From Tyto alba (taxonomy: Eukaryota > Chordata > Aves > Strigiformes > Tytonidae): a DNA stretch of 64,000 bases. Shown in pieces: positions 1 through 13,500 of this stretch. The notes under the pieces are model-generated. The model worked only from the letters and a program-made list of their open reading frames with translations, searched no databases and had not been told where the DNA came from. The stretch's first letter is position 1. Every line of letters starts with the position of its first letter. The position numbers and the translations under genes were made by a program. Location: positions 40,417,518 through 40,481,517 of the forward strand of contig NW_024881313.1 in the NCBI RefSeq assembly GCF_018691265.1, given 5' to 3'.

Positions 1-190
1 CTGACTGCCTGCACCCCCCATTCCCTGCCCCTGCGCCACTGGGGGAGGAGGTAGAGATATCGGGAGCAGAGCTGAGCCCGGGAAGAAGGGAGGGGTGGGG
101 GGAAGGTGTTCTCAAGATGTGGCAATGCTTCTCACTGTCCTACTCTGTTACGTGTTGTTAGTGTCTGTAATAAATGTATGTTCTTTTTTT
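1..190 (+). other. Probable 3' UTR end of a plus-strand neighbour gene
   Basis: No convincing coding sequence is visible here. A canonical AATAAA lies at 169-174 and is followed at once by a GT/T-rich stretch (175-195), the usual layout of a vertebrate cleavage and polyadenylation site. In mammals the gene that converges on the CCDC12 3' end is PTH1R on the opposite strand, so this is plausibly the PTH1R 3' UTR. That name rests on synteny only. Confidence 0.4.
169..174 (+). terminator. Polyadenylation signal AATAAA (plus strand)
   Basis: A perfect AATAAA hexamer is followed by a T/GT-rich downstream element. It would end a transcript entering from the left edge of the window. Confidence 0.45.
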
Positions 191-689
191 CTTCCCCTAA
201 CGAGTCTGCCTTTTGCTTGTGATCATAAAGGGGAATTTTTCCCCATCCCAGCCCTATCTCGAACCCCAAGCCTGGCTCCCTGTCCCTTCTCATTGCCGGA
301 GGGGAAGGGAGAGAGAGCTGCTGCATTGTGGTTGGCTGCCAACCAGGCCTAAACCACGACAAACGGCTAATTTTATCCCAGGTGAACTCTTTCACGAACA
401 CCGCTGTCAGAGCTGTACACACCAGACGCTTTGCTGGGGGACAAAACCACTTCTGAATCGAACGCAGAGGGTTCGGGAGCTCAGGCGACCCATCCTGCAA
501 GAGCTCCCAGAGCGGCAATCAAAGGGAAGATGCAGGGTCAGCTCTGCAACATCCCACCCTCTCAACTTCTTCCAGCATCACCCCCGGCTGCCCCATCCAC
601 GTCACGACTCCGGCCGAGGAGTTGTGCTTGACCTGCTGTAGCTACAAGCTCGGCCACCTCAGACCGACACAAACTGAAACAACTTCTTC
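191..689. other. Short gap between two convergent 3' ends
   Basis: About 0.5 kb separates the presumed plus-strand cleavage site near 190-200 from the CCDC12 cleavage site near 685. I see no coding potential, no repeat family and no RNA gene in it. Confidence 0.4.
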
Positions 690-1444
690 CGCCGCGGGAC
701 TGTTTTATTACAGAAATATTTGCCAACAACGAGCTTTTATCAATTATAAAACACGCAGAGGAGCGGAAACACAGCACAGCCTGGCGAGTCGGGGCAACTC
801 CAGGGAACAGATCAAACCCCATGTTAACCTCAGCTGGATGCAGAGCAGCCAACGGGTCCTGAGCCGCACAGCCCCTTTCCAGCAGAATTATTCTGCACGT
901 GCTGCGCCTGGCCGTGGATGTTCCCAAATACTCACAGCCTGCTCACTAGGGCGAGCGACCTCCGCGGTTCCCCACGTGGCTCTTGCACCAGCTCTCCTGC
1001 AGAAAGGGGCACCTTGGAAAAAAAAAAAAAAAGGCTTCTCTGTGCGGGAACAGGAGCGTCCATCCCCTGGGAACCGGTCGTGCCTCCCCAAGGGGTTGCT
1101 GTCGGCTGCAGGGGCATCTTCTCGCTTACAAGCCTGAATTTCTCTCCTCCAGCACGAGCCCTTTTGCCCAAATCCTCCTTGCTCTGAAGTCCTGGCAGCC
1201 TAGGTTCAAAGCTAACGCGGGCGTCTGTCCTGCTCCCCACGGTCCCAAAAAGCTATCTGTGAAGTGTTCCTCAACAGCCAGCCATAATCCAAGAGAGGAT
1301 TCCTCGGATCTGCCCCTCTCCTGCAGGCACGGTAGGATCTGCGGGCTCCTGGCAAAGCGTCGGCGAGCGGCGTGTCCCAACCGGGTGCCCCCACCCGAGG
1401 CAGATCCGCGGAGCCCGGGCGCCAGGCTGCCGGGATGGATCTCC
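690..1444 (-). other. CCDC12: CCDC12 3' untranslated region
   Basis: This is the stretch from the stop codon (TGA at 1445-1447, minus strand) to the inferred cleavage site. It contains a poly(A) tract on the plus strand near 1017-1033, which is oligo(U) in the mRNA. The right limit is firm; the left limit depends on the AATAAA at 704-709. Confidence 0.55.
704..709 (-). terminator. CCDC12: CCDC12 polyadenylation signal
   Basis: The plus strand reads TTTATT here, which is AATAAA on the minus strand, about 735 bases downstream of the CCDC12 stop codon. Cleavage would be expected near 680-695. It is the first canonical hexamer I find after the stop. Confidence 0.6.
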
Positions 1445-1524
1445 TCAGTCGGAGTCGCTTCCCTCCTGCTTCGCTGACCCCACAGCGGCCGCCAGCTCCT
1501 CCTCCTGCCCCTTCAACCGCTCTC
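1445..1524 (-). CDS. CCDC12: CCDC12 coding exon 7 with stop codon
   Basis: Acceptor TTGCCAG at 1525-1531. It begins with the last two bases of an Arg codon, then [20 protein letters not shown], and ends GSDSD-stop (TGA at 1445-1447). The acidic SDSD tail parallels the human CDSD end. Confidence 0.92.
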
Positions 1525-4500
1525 CTGGCAAGCGAGAAACAGCAGCAGCTTAGCCATAAACCGGCCGTACTGGGGAACCCACACAGCGCAGCCCCCCACC
1601 CCCCCACCCCCAAACCGTCCTTCCCTGCCGCACAAGCCAAGCGTGGGGGACCGACAGCTTCACAGACCCCTTTTTTGGGAAGGGGATCAAGCTCCACCGG
1701 TCCCTCCCCAGCCCAAGAGCAAGGCACCCAGGCTCCCGGTCAGAATCGTGTAATCCCCCTCCAGAGCAACTGGTGACGCCATCCGCCACCCCCGCGGCAC
1801 CACGACGCACGGATCAATTCAGCGATGGCTCTCTGCGTCCTCTTCTCCAGCTTCTCCAGTTTCTTGGCCACGTCTCGCTTCAAATCCCTGGGGAGGAGAG
1901 CGATAACGTCAGAACAACTCCTCGCCCCAGGCAGATGTGAACACAGGGGCCACCTCACACCTTTCCCAGCAGGAGAACAACTCCTCCTCTCTCCTGTGAG
2001 CACCGGGGAGCACGGTGTGTGTTTGTCACCGAGGCAGCTCAAGGGCAAACCCACCCAATGTCCAGAGCATCCCCCGGTGGCACTGAGGCCACCACAGTGA
2101 CAAGCAACCCCGAAAGGATCAGTGGAGTCGCTCGGTGTAGAGCAGGGAAAGGGAAGACAGTCCCGTGCCCTGCGTCTTCCTCGACAGCAGGGCTGGGTTT
2201 CCCCATTTCTAGCACTTTTAACCCCACTTGGACAACCTTGAGGTGATGGTAAACCCACCGCTGATGCCAACACCCCTTTCCCAGGAGCGGGGCTCTGCAG
2301 GCACTCACCAGTCTGGCTTCCTGGGGGCCAGGTTTGCCAGATCCTAGGGAGGAAGAGGAGACACCCAGTAGTGAGAGCTGCAGGCGAGGTTCAAGCCTGG
2401 ACGCCGACGCAGCCGGCACAGAAAAATTCTGAATTTACATACGTACCACCTCGTCGATGATGGGCTCCGGCTTGGCGGCCTCCAGCTGGTCCTTCACCTT
2501 GTCTTCCACTAGATGGGGGAACAGGACCAGCATCAGCACGGGGCACAGCGGTGGGACACCAAGGGGACAAAGCCCAGGGAAACACCCCCCCCATCCCTAA
2601 AACTTTTGGCTTGGTTCACAAAACCTTTTGTAAAAACCCACTCGAACATCTTGGCCCTTAAAAGCGCGGTGCAGACGTGTTGAGTACACGTGGGCACACA
2701 CACACATCCCTCCACCAGCCAAACCCTTCGGGCGACTCCCCCCCCAAAAAAAAAAAACGACACAAAACCCAACAGCCATTTGGCAGCCCCCCCCCCCCCC
2801 ATGGCAGCAAGAAGCCTGCTGGGGTCAAGTCCTCTTTTCGCAAGCCCTGCGGGGATCAGCCGCTCCGCAGGTGTTTAAACTGGGATTCGCCTCACCGTGA
2901 CTCATTTACAAGGCCACCACCTGAGACATCTTGGAGGAATCAAGCTCCGGCCCAGACCTTATGTAAAAGTCTGTAGATACCGGGGATAATGGTAAAGAAT
3001 GCGTGGAAAACAGCCTTCTATCTTTCAACTCTGTGCAAGGAGGGGGTGTGGGCACCAGGGAGCACATCCCTGAGGGGTGAATCCTGCTCCAGCACCTCCC
3101 ACGGCATTTTTAGTACAAATTCCCTCCCGAGTCTCAGCTCCTCTGGACTCAGCCCCCGCACAAAGTGCCCGAGGACAGACAGGCCGGTCGCTCCAGACAC
3201 GGGAACCGCAGCCGATGGGCACTGCAGCTCCAAAAAAAGGGCTGGCAGAGAGCGCGGGTTTTACTGGAAACGGTCAAAACTGCCGTTCCCAATTCCAAAC
3301 CACGCGCCGGGGAAGAGCCAGAAGTTGTAAACTTTTACGAAAGGATAAAGAAAGCGCAGCGTCAGCATTCCTACCTACCCGATCTCTGCCGTGCTCCCAA
3401 AGGCAGCCTTTTTATTTAGGGCATTTTTAAAGACATCTATTCCAGGAGGACTCAGTATTTCAAGATCACAAAAGCTTCTACCCCTCGCCTCCCTCTCAAG
3501 AGCTCCACGGAGGTTCAGTGCTAGGCAATAGCAGACTGAACGCCCTGAGCTCATGACTAATATTTGTTTAAAGGCAGTTCAAACAAAAAACAGCCTGAAT
3601 CTCCTTGAGAATCCTCTGGCGAGAGCTCGGCTCCTCTGAGTATCAACCCTTTAGTTTGGGGCCGGACTCGGTGTGCTCAGACACACACCCCACTTGTGCA
3701 ATGCGGGGTGTGCAGTCGCCACGGGCGAGAGAGGATGATGAAGCAACGGGGGCCGCAAGCGTCACGCTCTCCCAGCAGCTCCCACCACAGCTGCTCAGAC
3801 ACGCCAGCACCCTCCAGGGCTGCAGCCACTCGTCTCCGAGGACCTCCCACCCTCCCACCAGCAAGCTGCCACCAGAAAACATCCCAGTGGCTTTTCCACC
3901 CGGGGTTGGAGCGAGCAGGAACACAGAGGTTTCCAAGCCATTTCGTTTTTTGGAAAGGTATAACCCATCTGCTTCGCAGCGTGCTGGCTGGATGCAGAGT
4001 CCCGTGCTGATTTTATTTTTGTCCTCGCAACCCCAAGCGTTGCCTCATTCTCTCGGGAGGAATGTGCTGTTAGAGAGAGGCTGGTTTCAGCAGTCACTGA
4101 ATCCCTGTGAAGGGCTCTGCCTGATCTGCCTTTGCCCACAAGCCTCCAGAACAGAGCAAAGCACCAGCACCACCGTTTGCAAGGCTTCACCTTTCGCGCT
4201 CCCTCGTTTCGCCTCCCACGTTCCCGCCTGTGCCCACCTGAAGCCGGCTTGGCCTGGGGCACCTTCCTCTTCTTCAGCTCCTCATCTTCGGGCTCGTAGT
4301 TTCGGAGTTTGAGCTCCCTGGGGAGGAAAGGGAAGAGCAGAGAGCAGTGAGACACATCCACGCCGTCCTGGATCGCGGGCTCTCGCTAAGCGAGGGGCAA
4401 ATCTGCATCAGGACCGGCAGCGACCCACACGAGTTGGAAAAAGCAGGGTCAACCAGGAGCTCAGCAGAATAAAGGTGATGTATTTATTGGCAAGCCAAGC

Positions 4501-7500
4501 AGAGGCAGCTAGTAAAGGACCCAAGCTGCCTCAGAGAGCTCTGAACTTCAGCCCAGCTCCCTTTTACGTCTCAACCCAGTGATAAACTCAGGATGGAAAC
4601 ACCGGAGAAGATCTACCATCAGGGAAAAAAAAAAAAAAAAAAATCCCACAAGGGTACATGGGAAGGACAGGGGGGGAAAAAAAAAAAAGTGTTCAGGGTA
4701 CAAGGTGGTTAATGCGTCACCAGAAATGCTTCTGGAAGTGCTAGAGGGGTGCAGGTCAGCCACGTGGTGCAAGCAAGGGGAGCAAATGGGTGGTGGAGCT
4801 GGTGATGATATCCAGAGGACACCCAGAAGTTCGCCCGCCTTTTCGCCTCCCTCCAGAAGAGCTCAAGAGTCAGCAGCCAGCCCTCTCCCCAGTGCACACA
4901 CCTCCCCGATGCTTGGATGCTAATTCTCCCCCTTTTCAAGGCTGTTCTTTTTACACCTCTCCCAAATCGTCTGGGCCTCAAACGGCCAACCGTCAGACAA
5001 GCTCAGCCACGTGCACCCCCAAGGCTGATTCCTCACCGAGGTCAAACCCCGTGAACCTCAAGCAGAGACATTTCCAAAACCTGAAAAATCAAGCTCGCAG
5101 GACCCCATCCCACCTCCAGCCGCTTCCGCGCGCCTCCAACACGCTCTGGATCTGTGTATCAGCCCCTCAGCCCACAGGGCGAATTAAGCAGATAAAACTC
5201 ATTTAACACCCATCGATGGGTTTAATCAGTTTAAAGAGAAACTGAGGCACTTGCTGCCCAGCAGTGCTCCTGCCTCAGTTGTCAGCAAAGGCTCCGGCAG
5301 CGATGACGGTGGCTGCGCCGCTGCAGAGGACGCAGAGAGCTCCAAAGCAAACAGAGGAGAGGGCGCTTTTATCAGGCAGGAAAATCAGTGGTTGAATAAA
5401 ACCATTTTTCCTCCCAGCAAATAGCTGAGACCCAGGGCCACTTCCCTGCTAGACTTGACTGATGGAGAAGAGAGTGAGATACAAACCAACCCAAGGGCTT
5501 ACAAAGCAAAGAGAGGCAAAATAAAGGGTGAAGAAGCTACAGACCAAGAGAGGTGAGAAGAGGAAGGTTGGTGGTCAAACGGCCGCGTTCATCTGGGAAG
5601 CACAAAAAAAAAACCTAGCCTTGGTGATCCCTGGAGCACAGCAGGAAGGTCCTGCCCTTCCCACGCTATCCCATCCCCTTCCCAGCAGCTGAATCTTACT
5701 TGCAAAGAATCCGACCCGCACCACGGCTGGTGGCACAGAGGTGGTGGGAGCGCGTGGTTGGAGCTCAGCGAGACCTGACTGAGATAAACGCGCCCAGCAG
5801 ACTGGAAACCAAGGCTCAGGCAGATGAGGAGACTTGCTGACATTTCTCGTGTAATCAAGCCCAGGTCCCCCAAGCCCTTAGAGCAGGGCAACACCGTGAA
5901 ACAGGAACAACCTCCCCAGCACTGGGAGAAAGGATGCTTGAAAGAAAAACAGGAGAGATTAGCACGTAGCTGCAAGACCTCCCCCAGGGCCAAGAGCACC
6001 TTCACCTCACAAAGACAAGTTGCTGTGCACAGTTTTATGTGTATTTTTACACACACATGCCCTGGGAGGAGGGATTCATTAAATTCACCTGTGCTGATCA
6101 CCACCGATCCCCAGCCAGAAAGGCAGTTCTTTTCAGGAAGGCTGATCTTGGAGGATCGAGTGATATTTTTTTTTTTGCAGAAGGAGCTCCAGGCACGCAA
6201 AAATCACCGTTATTCCGTGATTTTACAGACAGTCTCCACTTAGCAGGATTGTGTTGCTAACCTGGGAGGCTGGAGGAAGAAGAGGAGCAGCCAATTCATC
6301 CAGGAGGTAATCGGATATCAGGCTGCGACGTCTAACATCTGGCCACAGGCTGGCTCGTACTCACTGGAGAGGATTTATCCGACAAAGTGGCCGACTCAGG
6401 AGAATGCAAACTCACAACATCTCCCAGACTTTCTGGTCTCCTCAACTCACATTTAGAAGGATTTACTCGTGGCTGAAAGGCAACCAAACACAGACTCCCT
6501 AGAGTCAGAGCCCCTAAAACAAGAGAGCTACGAGCTAAGAAAGCTGTTTCTTTCGGTCCAGCAAGATGTTATCGTTACACCTAGACCAGCAATATTTTAA
6601 AATCATCGTTTTGCACACGCAATGCTCAGCCACGGCCAAACCAGCAGAGACTCAAAAGGTCTTCTGTTTGCAGCAGAAGCTCCCAGATCCCCCATTTCAA
6701 GGGGCACACGCTCTGAAGGTCTGGTTCCTGCTATGAGAAGGGTGCCCAGCCCTTCATTACGTTGCTGCAGGGCTTTGGAACCACTCAGGGAACACGCAAG
6801 GAAGAAGAAACGGAGTTTAAACCTGTCCCCCGACACTCTTCCCGCCCAGAAAGCCTCAGCTTGCAAACAAAAGCCTTGCAGTCCAGGACTAGAGATTTAC
6901 CCACAGGATTAAAAGAATAAAACCACAAGGCACAACTGGGCAGGTTGTGCTGCAGGTGGGATGAGCGGCGACGCGGGTCTGGCAGAAGGGGAAACAGCCG
7001 TGGGGGTGAAGAGAAGGGCTGCGAGGCTGCGCCCGGAAGATCCCCTCCCCGCGCCTGCCGCCAGCGCTTTCAGATCCTTATTAAACCCCCGCAAGCACCA
7101 GGAGAAGACAAACAAAAACTGATCCTTTTAATTAACCGTGCAAAGCGAGAGCAGCTCTCGCACCTGCCTCCGGGAACTGTCGGTGCCCAGCACTCCCCGC
7201 AGCCGCCTGCTCGGGGATTTCACCACGCACCAGCCCCAGAAGACTTGTCTTCCCCTTCTTCTGTGCAGAAGTACATCTGTAAAGACAGAGAGATGAGGAG
7301 CAGAGCGGTGCTACCCCAAGTAACTCGAAGGCAGACGAGGGTTAAGAATATATATATAGATTTAGAAGAAGTTGCTGGTCTTCCACAGAACTGGGTTAAA
7401 TAAAGTTCAGGTGCCAGGAGTTCCTCTAGCGCCGCGTTGCACAAAGACAGCCCGGCGCGTTTTCCAAGTGATGAATTATCTGAATTCCAATAAAAACAAA

Positions 7501-7508
7501 ACAAAACC

Positions 7509-7541
<33 letters not shown>

Positions 7542-10500
7542 ACCAAAAAAACAACCCAGAGCTAACAACAGGCTCCGCAGCAGAACCGGAACATCGGAGC
7601 CAAGTTAGGGAGTGCAGCTCCCGGGGCGGAGGGCACGTCACCGCGACGCACCGGTACTAACGGGGTGCTCGACGCTTCTCGGGAAGGACAAGAGGTGGGT
7701 TTGGACCATCTGGCTTTAGGGTAGGATGATGCTCCTGCAGGGCCACTAGCAGATTTTAATCCTCTCCTTGTAAAGGAGGGATGTGCCCAACCCGCATGAT
7801 CGACCACATGAGGATTTGCATAGCTACAGCAATTACAGAGGGAAGTGCTGGACGCAGCCTCCCAGCATCACCTAAAAACCCCTCAGGGGTGGCACCTTCC
7901 CTGATTTGGGTCAGGAAAATCCACTTTCCAACTCAGGCCCCGAGCTTCTGGCTGGGGAAGAAGAAGGGATGTCAGCTTTTCTTTGAAGTAGGCGGGTTGG
8001 GAACAGCAGGGCACGCGGGGTATGCGCAGAACGCAACGAGCTATCTCGCTGCAAAACACAGGGACACTCAGAGCTGCCTGCGAGGTTGTTTTTCCGCTTG
8101 ACTCCCCCAGCCCCAAGGGCTTTAGGGAGCAAACACCGATTGTTCAATTGATGAATGGATCTTTCTAAGAGCCTCCCTGTGAAGCACCCACTTGCTGATA
8201 GCCTTGCGTCAGGCGTCCAGGGAAGGTTTTTGCCAAGAAACCCCATCACAGCAATTTCTCCAGATGTCTCAGCATCCTCGCTCCCGCAGTCACTATCACA
8301 AAACAGTCGCTTGAAGCTGCACGGACTAAATTGCTTCAAGAGCACCTTTCTATTTTTACTTCTCTTGAGGACAAGGCTAGGGGCTGAGGAAAGCTGGCTA
8401 GGCTGCCTCCATAGTTTTCGTAGTGCTTCTGGAGGTGCAAGAGGTAAGCAGACCTCAGCAGGACAGATACTGGCAGGAGCCCAGCGGTGTTTGCAGACCC
8501 CCCTTATTCTGCCCAGGATCGGGGGTGGGTGTCCTCCACGGCTCTTCATCTCTCAGGCTCCCCCCTCAAGCCCTTCACACCACTCTGCTTAAATGTCTCT
8601 TGTGCTCCTCGGCGTTGGCTCCAGGCACTTGAGGAAGCTAGAGGAAAAAAAAAAAAAAAAAAAAAAAGGATGCTGCTTCTGCTGCATCATCAAAACAAAG
8701 TGGTTTCAAACACCCAGATCCCAGATGATTATTTTTGAAGTGCCGTGGTAGAGTCTTTCCATTCTTTGGAAGCAGTTTAGGGAAGTGCTGAGTGTTCTCA
8801 ACCCTTTCTCAGGTATTTGGGGCAATTGCTTTTCCAAGGACCTGGGGAAACACCATCTGGTGTGAGAATCTGCTGCCCTTTGACCTTCCCAAGCTGCTCC
8901 AGAGCCCGTATTTTCAGTGACTTCCATTTTTGCGACAGCTGCTCCAACTTGCTTGAAACCAAACGTCCCAGGCAACCGTTTCCACATTGTCCTTTAAGGA
9001 GGAACCAGCACGAGGAATTTATTTCTCCGTAACTCCAAAATTCACCTGCTCCTGGGTGGTCCTGGGAGGCCACACTCAAACATGTAAAGAAAAGACTGCT
9101 ACAGAAGACGCGAGGGAGGTCTCAAAGCCTTGAAGGGGTGGTGGTTTGGTGGACCATCTTCTGCTCCATCAGGACAAGAAGGTTCGAAGGAGCAGGGACG
9201 AGGCAACCAGACAACCAAGAACAGCAAAGCAGGAGACTCCTGCAGCAATCCAGGAGGTTTGAGACCCAAACTGGAGGGCTCTGGCCAAACTACCGAAGAA
9301 CTGGAAAGGAGCGGGGACGCTGGGGTACCTGTGGGACCATGTGGTGAAAGTGTCCCCTGGGGCAGGTCCTCAGTGGCAGCAAACACTTCTCCGCAAAGTG
9401 CCTCTTCCCTTTTCTGCTTCCAAATGCAAACCACATGGCAGAAGTCACCTTCAAGCTTTTTCTACAGGTCCCCTAAATCTTTTTTGCCAAGGAAAATTCA
9501 CTGTATCAGTGAGTTCGACTGACTGACAAGCCGACCGACTCTCCTACCACCTGCAGACCTCATGGAAAGAACCAGCTGAAGAGCATTTGGGCAGAGATTT
9601 CAGGCTTGAACTCCTCCAACCTCTTTGCTCCCCTCGGTCACCCGCCCCAATCTGCCGCACCTCTCTGCAAAGCCACCTAGCACATACAAGGCCTTGTGTG
9701 CTCACCCATGGGTGCTGAGGAAACTCTACAGCACTGTCACCCTCCGGGGACACTGAAAGAATTGTTATACACCCATCAATCCTGGCACAGACTTAATTTT
9801 ACAAACCTCCCACCCCCCCTTTTTTTCTTTTTTTTTTTTTTTTTTTTGGTACTTTGCTTTCCTATCCAGCTTGTCCCCCTGCAGACAGATTTGACATCTG
9901 GGTGCACCACCTCCTGCTGCAGCCTTCCTGGAGGCTTCCCTACAGCTGGGCTGGTTTGAAAGCCCGGTCCGTACAACTCCAGGCCGCCCTGTTGCACTCA
10001 GTGCAACCACGATGCAGGTCATCATGGCGTGTATCTGCTCCAACTTAAAAAAAAAAACCACCTTGGACCACGACTCTCACGTCCCAAACACCCACCAGGT
10101 TAGTCAAGGCTCTCCCTCACACCCTCGCTGTTGCGGCAGGCGACATCTCTAACGCAGAGGTCCAGAGCTGCTGTTGGATCGAGAGGACAAAGTCGTTGCC
10201 GTCGTTCCTGGATTCCTCGCCCAAGGCAGGAAAGGAGTGAGCAACAAGCAGAGGCAGAGCCCCATCGGCACCCACCCTCCCGAGGAGCAATTTCTTTTCG
10301 CTGGGAAGAAGGCTGCTCCTGCTCAAACAGCTGAGCGTGTCGGAGCACATCCTCCTCCCCGAGCGGCTGCCGAGAGGCACTCGAGGAATGCCAAAACAAC
10401 AAACGCCTCTGTTAGCACCGCGAGCCCCCAGAACTTGCCGAGGCAGCTGGTTTCTCAGGATTTGCTTCTTGGGGGAGCACGGATGGGGAGAGACATATCC

Positions 10501-13500
10501 CCCCCCCGGGTGTTGCAGGAGGCAAGCAGCAAGAGAAGCTCCCCAAATGCAGGCAGGTGCCGCGAGGCCGTCTGGCCTCCCACGCTGCTTTAGCAGGCGG
10601 CCGAGCGCTTTCCAAGCGGACACCAGCAACTTCACCGTCGGTTAAATACAACCGCCAGAACAAAACCCACGCTCCGTCTGCAGCGTGGGGACCCAGGTCG
10701 GTGACACAGCACCAGGAGGTGGACAATGGGCAAAACCTGACCCTGCCTGCAGCACCCAGCTACGCTCCCGGCGCAGGAGCATCCTTTGCCCGTGCTTTTA
10801 TGGGGTTTCTCCAGCTCCTGTGTCTGGTGGTGGGTCAGAAACGATCCGCCACCCTTGAGGCTCAAGCGAAAAGAGGCCCTGAAGCTACGTTGGTAGCATC
10901 TGGGTGGCTATAGGACTTCCACATCTCCCCAGCTGGGCTCAAAATATTGCCAAAAAACTGACTTTGCTGCAGCTCTGCTCTTCAATGACCCATGTTCCGA
11001 TCCACTGCCCCGGCACAAGGTCTGCAAGCAACAAGGTGCTCTCCAGGGAAGCTCAGGGTTTTGTACAGCCTTGCCCCTGCACCCCACCGAGAGCTCTCCT
11101 GCCGGCAGGTCAGACAGAGGTCTAAGCACTCCAAATCCAACGCCCAAAATGTTGTGGTTTGGTTAGAGCGGGGATGCGTTCCCACCCCGACCACTGGAAA
11201 AAAGCGGAGAGCTGGGAAGGTGCTGGGAACTCCAAGCCAAGGGTTGGGTAGGAGGGTCCAAGGGTTTCAACCTTTGGTTGCCCACCCTTGCTCCCTGCTG
11301 CTGGAGGGGTGGGGACAGGCAGAGGGACATCCAGCCAGGGTCACCAGGCACCCGTTGAACACAGCGACAGCCTCTTTTGGGAGGGTGCAGCCTGGCTTCG
11401 GACCCGCTGAAGCTCCATGGGGCCTTCCCTGCAAAGGCAGCTCAACTCCCAGGTATCTCCTCCAGAATCTAACCAGAGGGAAGGTCCCCAGCATCCTCAC
11501 AGCTCTGGAGGGGACAAAAGTTCTGCACGGCCTCAAAACAGGGACAAGCATCTTCAGGAGGGAACCTAGACCCTGCCAGCTCCTGAACCTCCTCACCCAG
11601 GACCCCACTGGTCACTACCCAGGTGGAATCAGCCATCTGAACTCCTGTTCTCCCTTCTCCAGCGCCCGAAAAAAGGTGGGCCAAGCACTTGCCCAACGGA
11701 GGGGACACGCTCTGGGGTCCTCGGAGATGCCCCACTCGCTGCACAGCGTCCACCAGGACAAGCCACCAGCGGGAACCGCTTCGGCCGTCCACGCAAGTGG
11801 GGATCAGACACGCCACGTGTACTCAGCCTACGCATAAATACTGCTCTCTCCCGTATTTGCTTAGCATTTTTGTTGTTGGTTTTTTTTTTTTTCTTTTTTT
11901 TTCTTTTTTTTTTTTTTAGAAAAAAAAAAAAAACCTCTTCATGAAGGTCTCCACACTTCAGGATGTAAGGAAGCACGTCCGCACAGCAGTTATCCTCGCT
12001 ACTGCCTTGGCCGCCCTGCCAAGCTAAAGCCAACACTGAGCAGACTCGCTGCTGTATTTTTCTGTGCAGAGATCAAAAAAAAAAAAAAAAAAAAAAGTGG
12101 GTTTGACCTGCCCTGTGACATTCTTCCCACTGCGAGGGGAGCAGATCGCATTTCCCAACCGCTGCCTCCCCCAGCTCCTCCCAGAAATTCATCTCTGCAA
12201 GAGGCACAGCAGGGAGCTGTAATTTTAAAGGATGACTAAGTGTCGAAACACCAGCAGCTGATTAACAGCAGCTCACTGAAGCTTAATGTCTAGTTAAGAT
12301 TTTTTTTTTTTTTTTTTTTTTTTTATTCCCCTCCCTCTCCAACCCCTACCTTGGCTTTTTATTTACACTTTTAACATCCCTGAGGAGCTCTGCTTGCAGA
12401 GCTGCAGCCCGGCTTCAGAGCTCGACACCTCTCCGCTCCCCGCGAGGCAGCACCCTCGAGTCTCCAGCCAGCCGTGCCTTTACGCGGCGCTCACCTCGCA
12501 GATCCCCCGAGCCCCAAACCGACTGTTTTTCCCCACGAGAACGGGGCGGAAGAGCCAAAGTCCACCCAAAGTCCACCCACACCCTGTTCCTTGCAAAGGC
12601 GGATCGCAGGCTGCGCTGCGGCGGACGGCGTTTCCTGCTCCGTGGGCTAAGCGTAACTGGGTGAAAAAATAATAATAATTAAAAAAAAAAATAAAAAATA
12701 ACCCAAGCTCTTTGCAATTACAGATATAAACTCCCCTGAGAGCTCAGATCAGAGATAGCCTGAGCTGAAATTGCTGCGAGTGTATCAGGGTTTTCACACA
12801 GGGCTTCGTCAGCACTTGTTCCTGCGGCGGTAGTTTGCAGCGTGAAAGATAAAAACAAGGAACACACACACACATATACACAAAAAAAAAAAAAAAAAAT
12901 AGGGGGGGTGGGGAGATTTGAGTAGGTCAGGGGAAAAAAAACAAAAAAACAAAAAAACAGGAAGCTGCCAAAAAGCGTGTTGTCACATAGGCTGTAAGAA
13001 AATATTAGTAAAGGCAGCAGCCAGCGGTTGTGCCCCTCCTATGGGGTATATAAGGGATGGTCCCGGGTGCGGGAGGTGGAACCAGCCTGCAGGGAAAGGC
13101 CAGGGTGCTGCGGGGTTTTCGGGGTGGGTGCTGCACCTAAACCCTGCGTACAGGCCACAGGATTAATTTAGTGAACCACCAGATTTCCCCCCTCCCCGCG
13201 TCGTGCTGCTCTCTTGGTGGTTTCTCGGCTGGAGCAAGCGGCGCCGAGATGCGCGTTTGGGGCGAGGGGAGGGTTCGCAGGGAAGAGATTTCAGTGATCA
13301 GAACCCCTCGTTTCTCAGATTCGGGGTAAACACCAGCAGATTATCTCACTTTACCTTTTCCCACCAGCCAACAGGGCATTAGTTCCCTTTTTCTAAGGGC
13401 TGAGACAGTTCAGCTACGCTACTGGGAAATTAAAATCGAAGATAAAAATCAAATTATCTGCTCACCAGCCTTCTCGATCTTGTTAAAAACACACGTCCAA

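Larger units (their letters stand above)
1525..2446 (-). other. CCDC12: CCDC12 introns 4 to 6 (short)
   Basis: Introns occupy 1525-1810, 1888-2308 and 2344-2446 between exons 4 and 7. All have GT-AG ends. I see no repeat element or other gene in them. Confidence 0.85.

Noticed and set aside
1..190. Coding exon of PTH1R at the left edge
   Set aside because: I could not find the conserved C-terminal residues of that receptor in any frame. Only a 3' UTR end can be supported.
13035..13065. TATA-like GTATATAAGG in CCDC12 intron 2 as a promoter
   Set aside because: No coding exon, CpG island or supporting motif follows it on the plus strand. An isolated TATA-like word is expected by chance.
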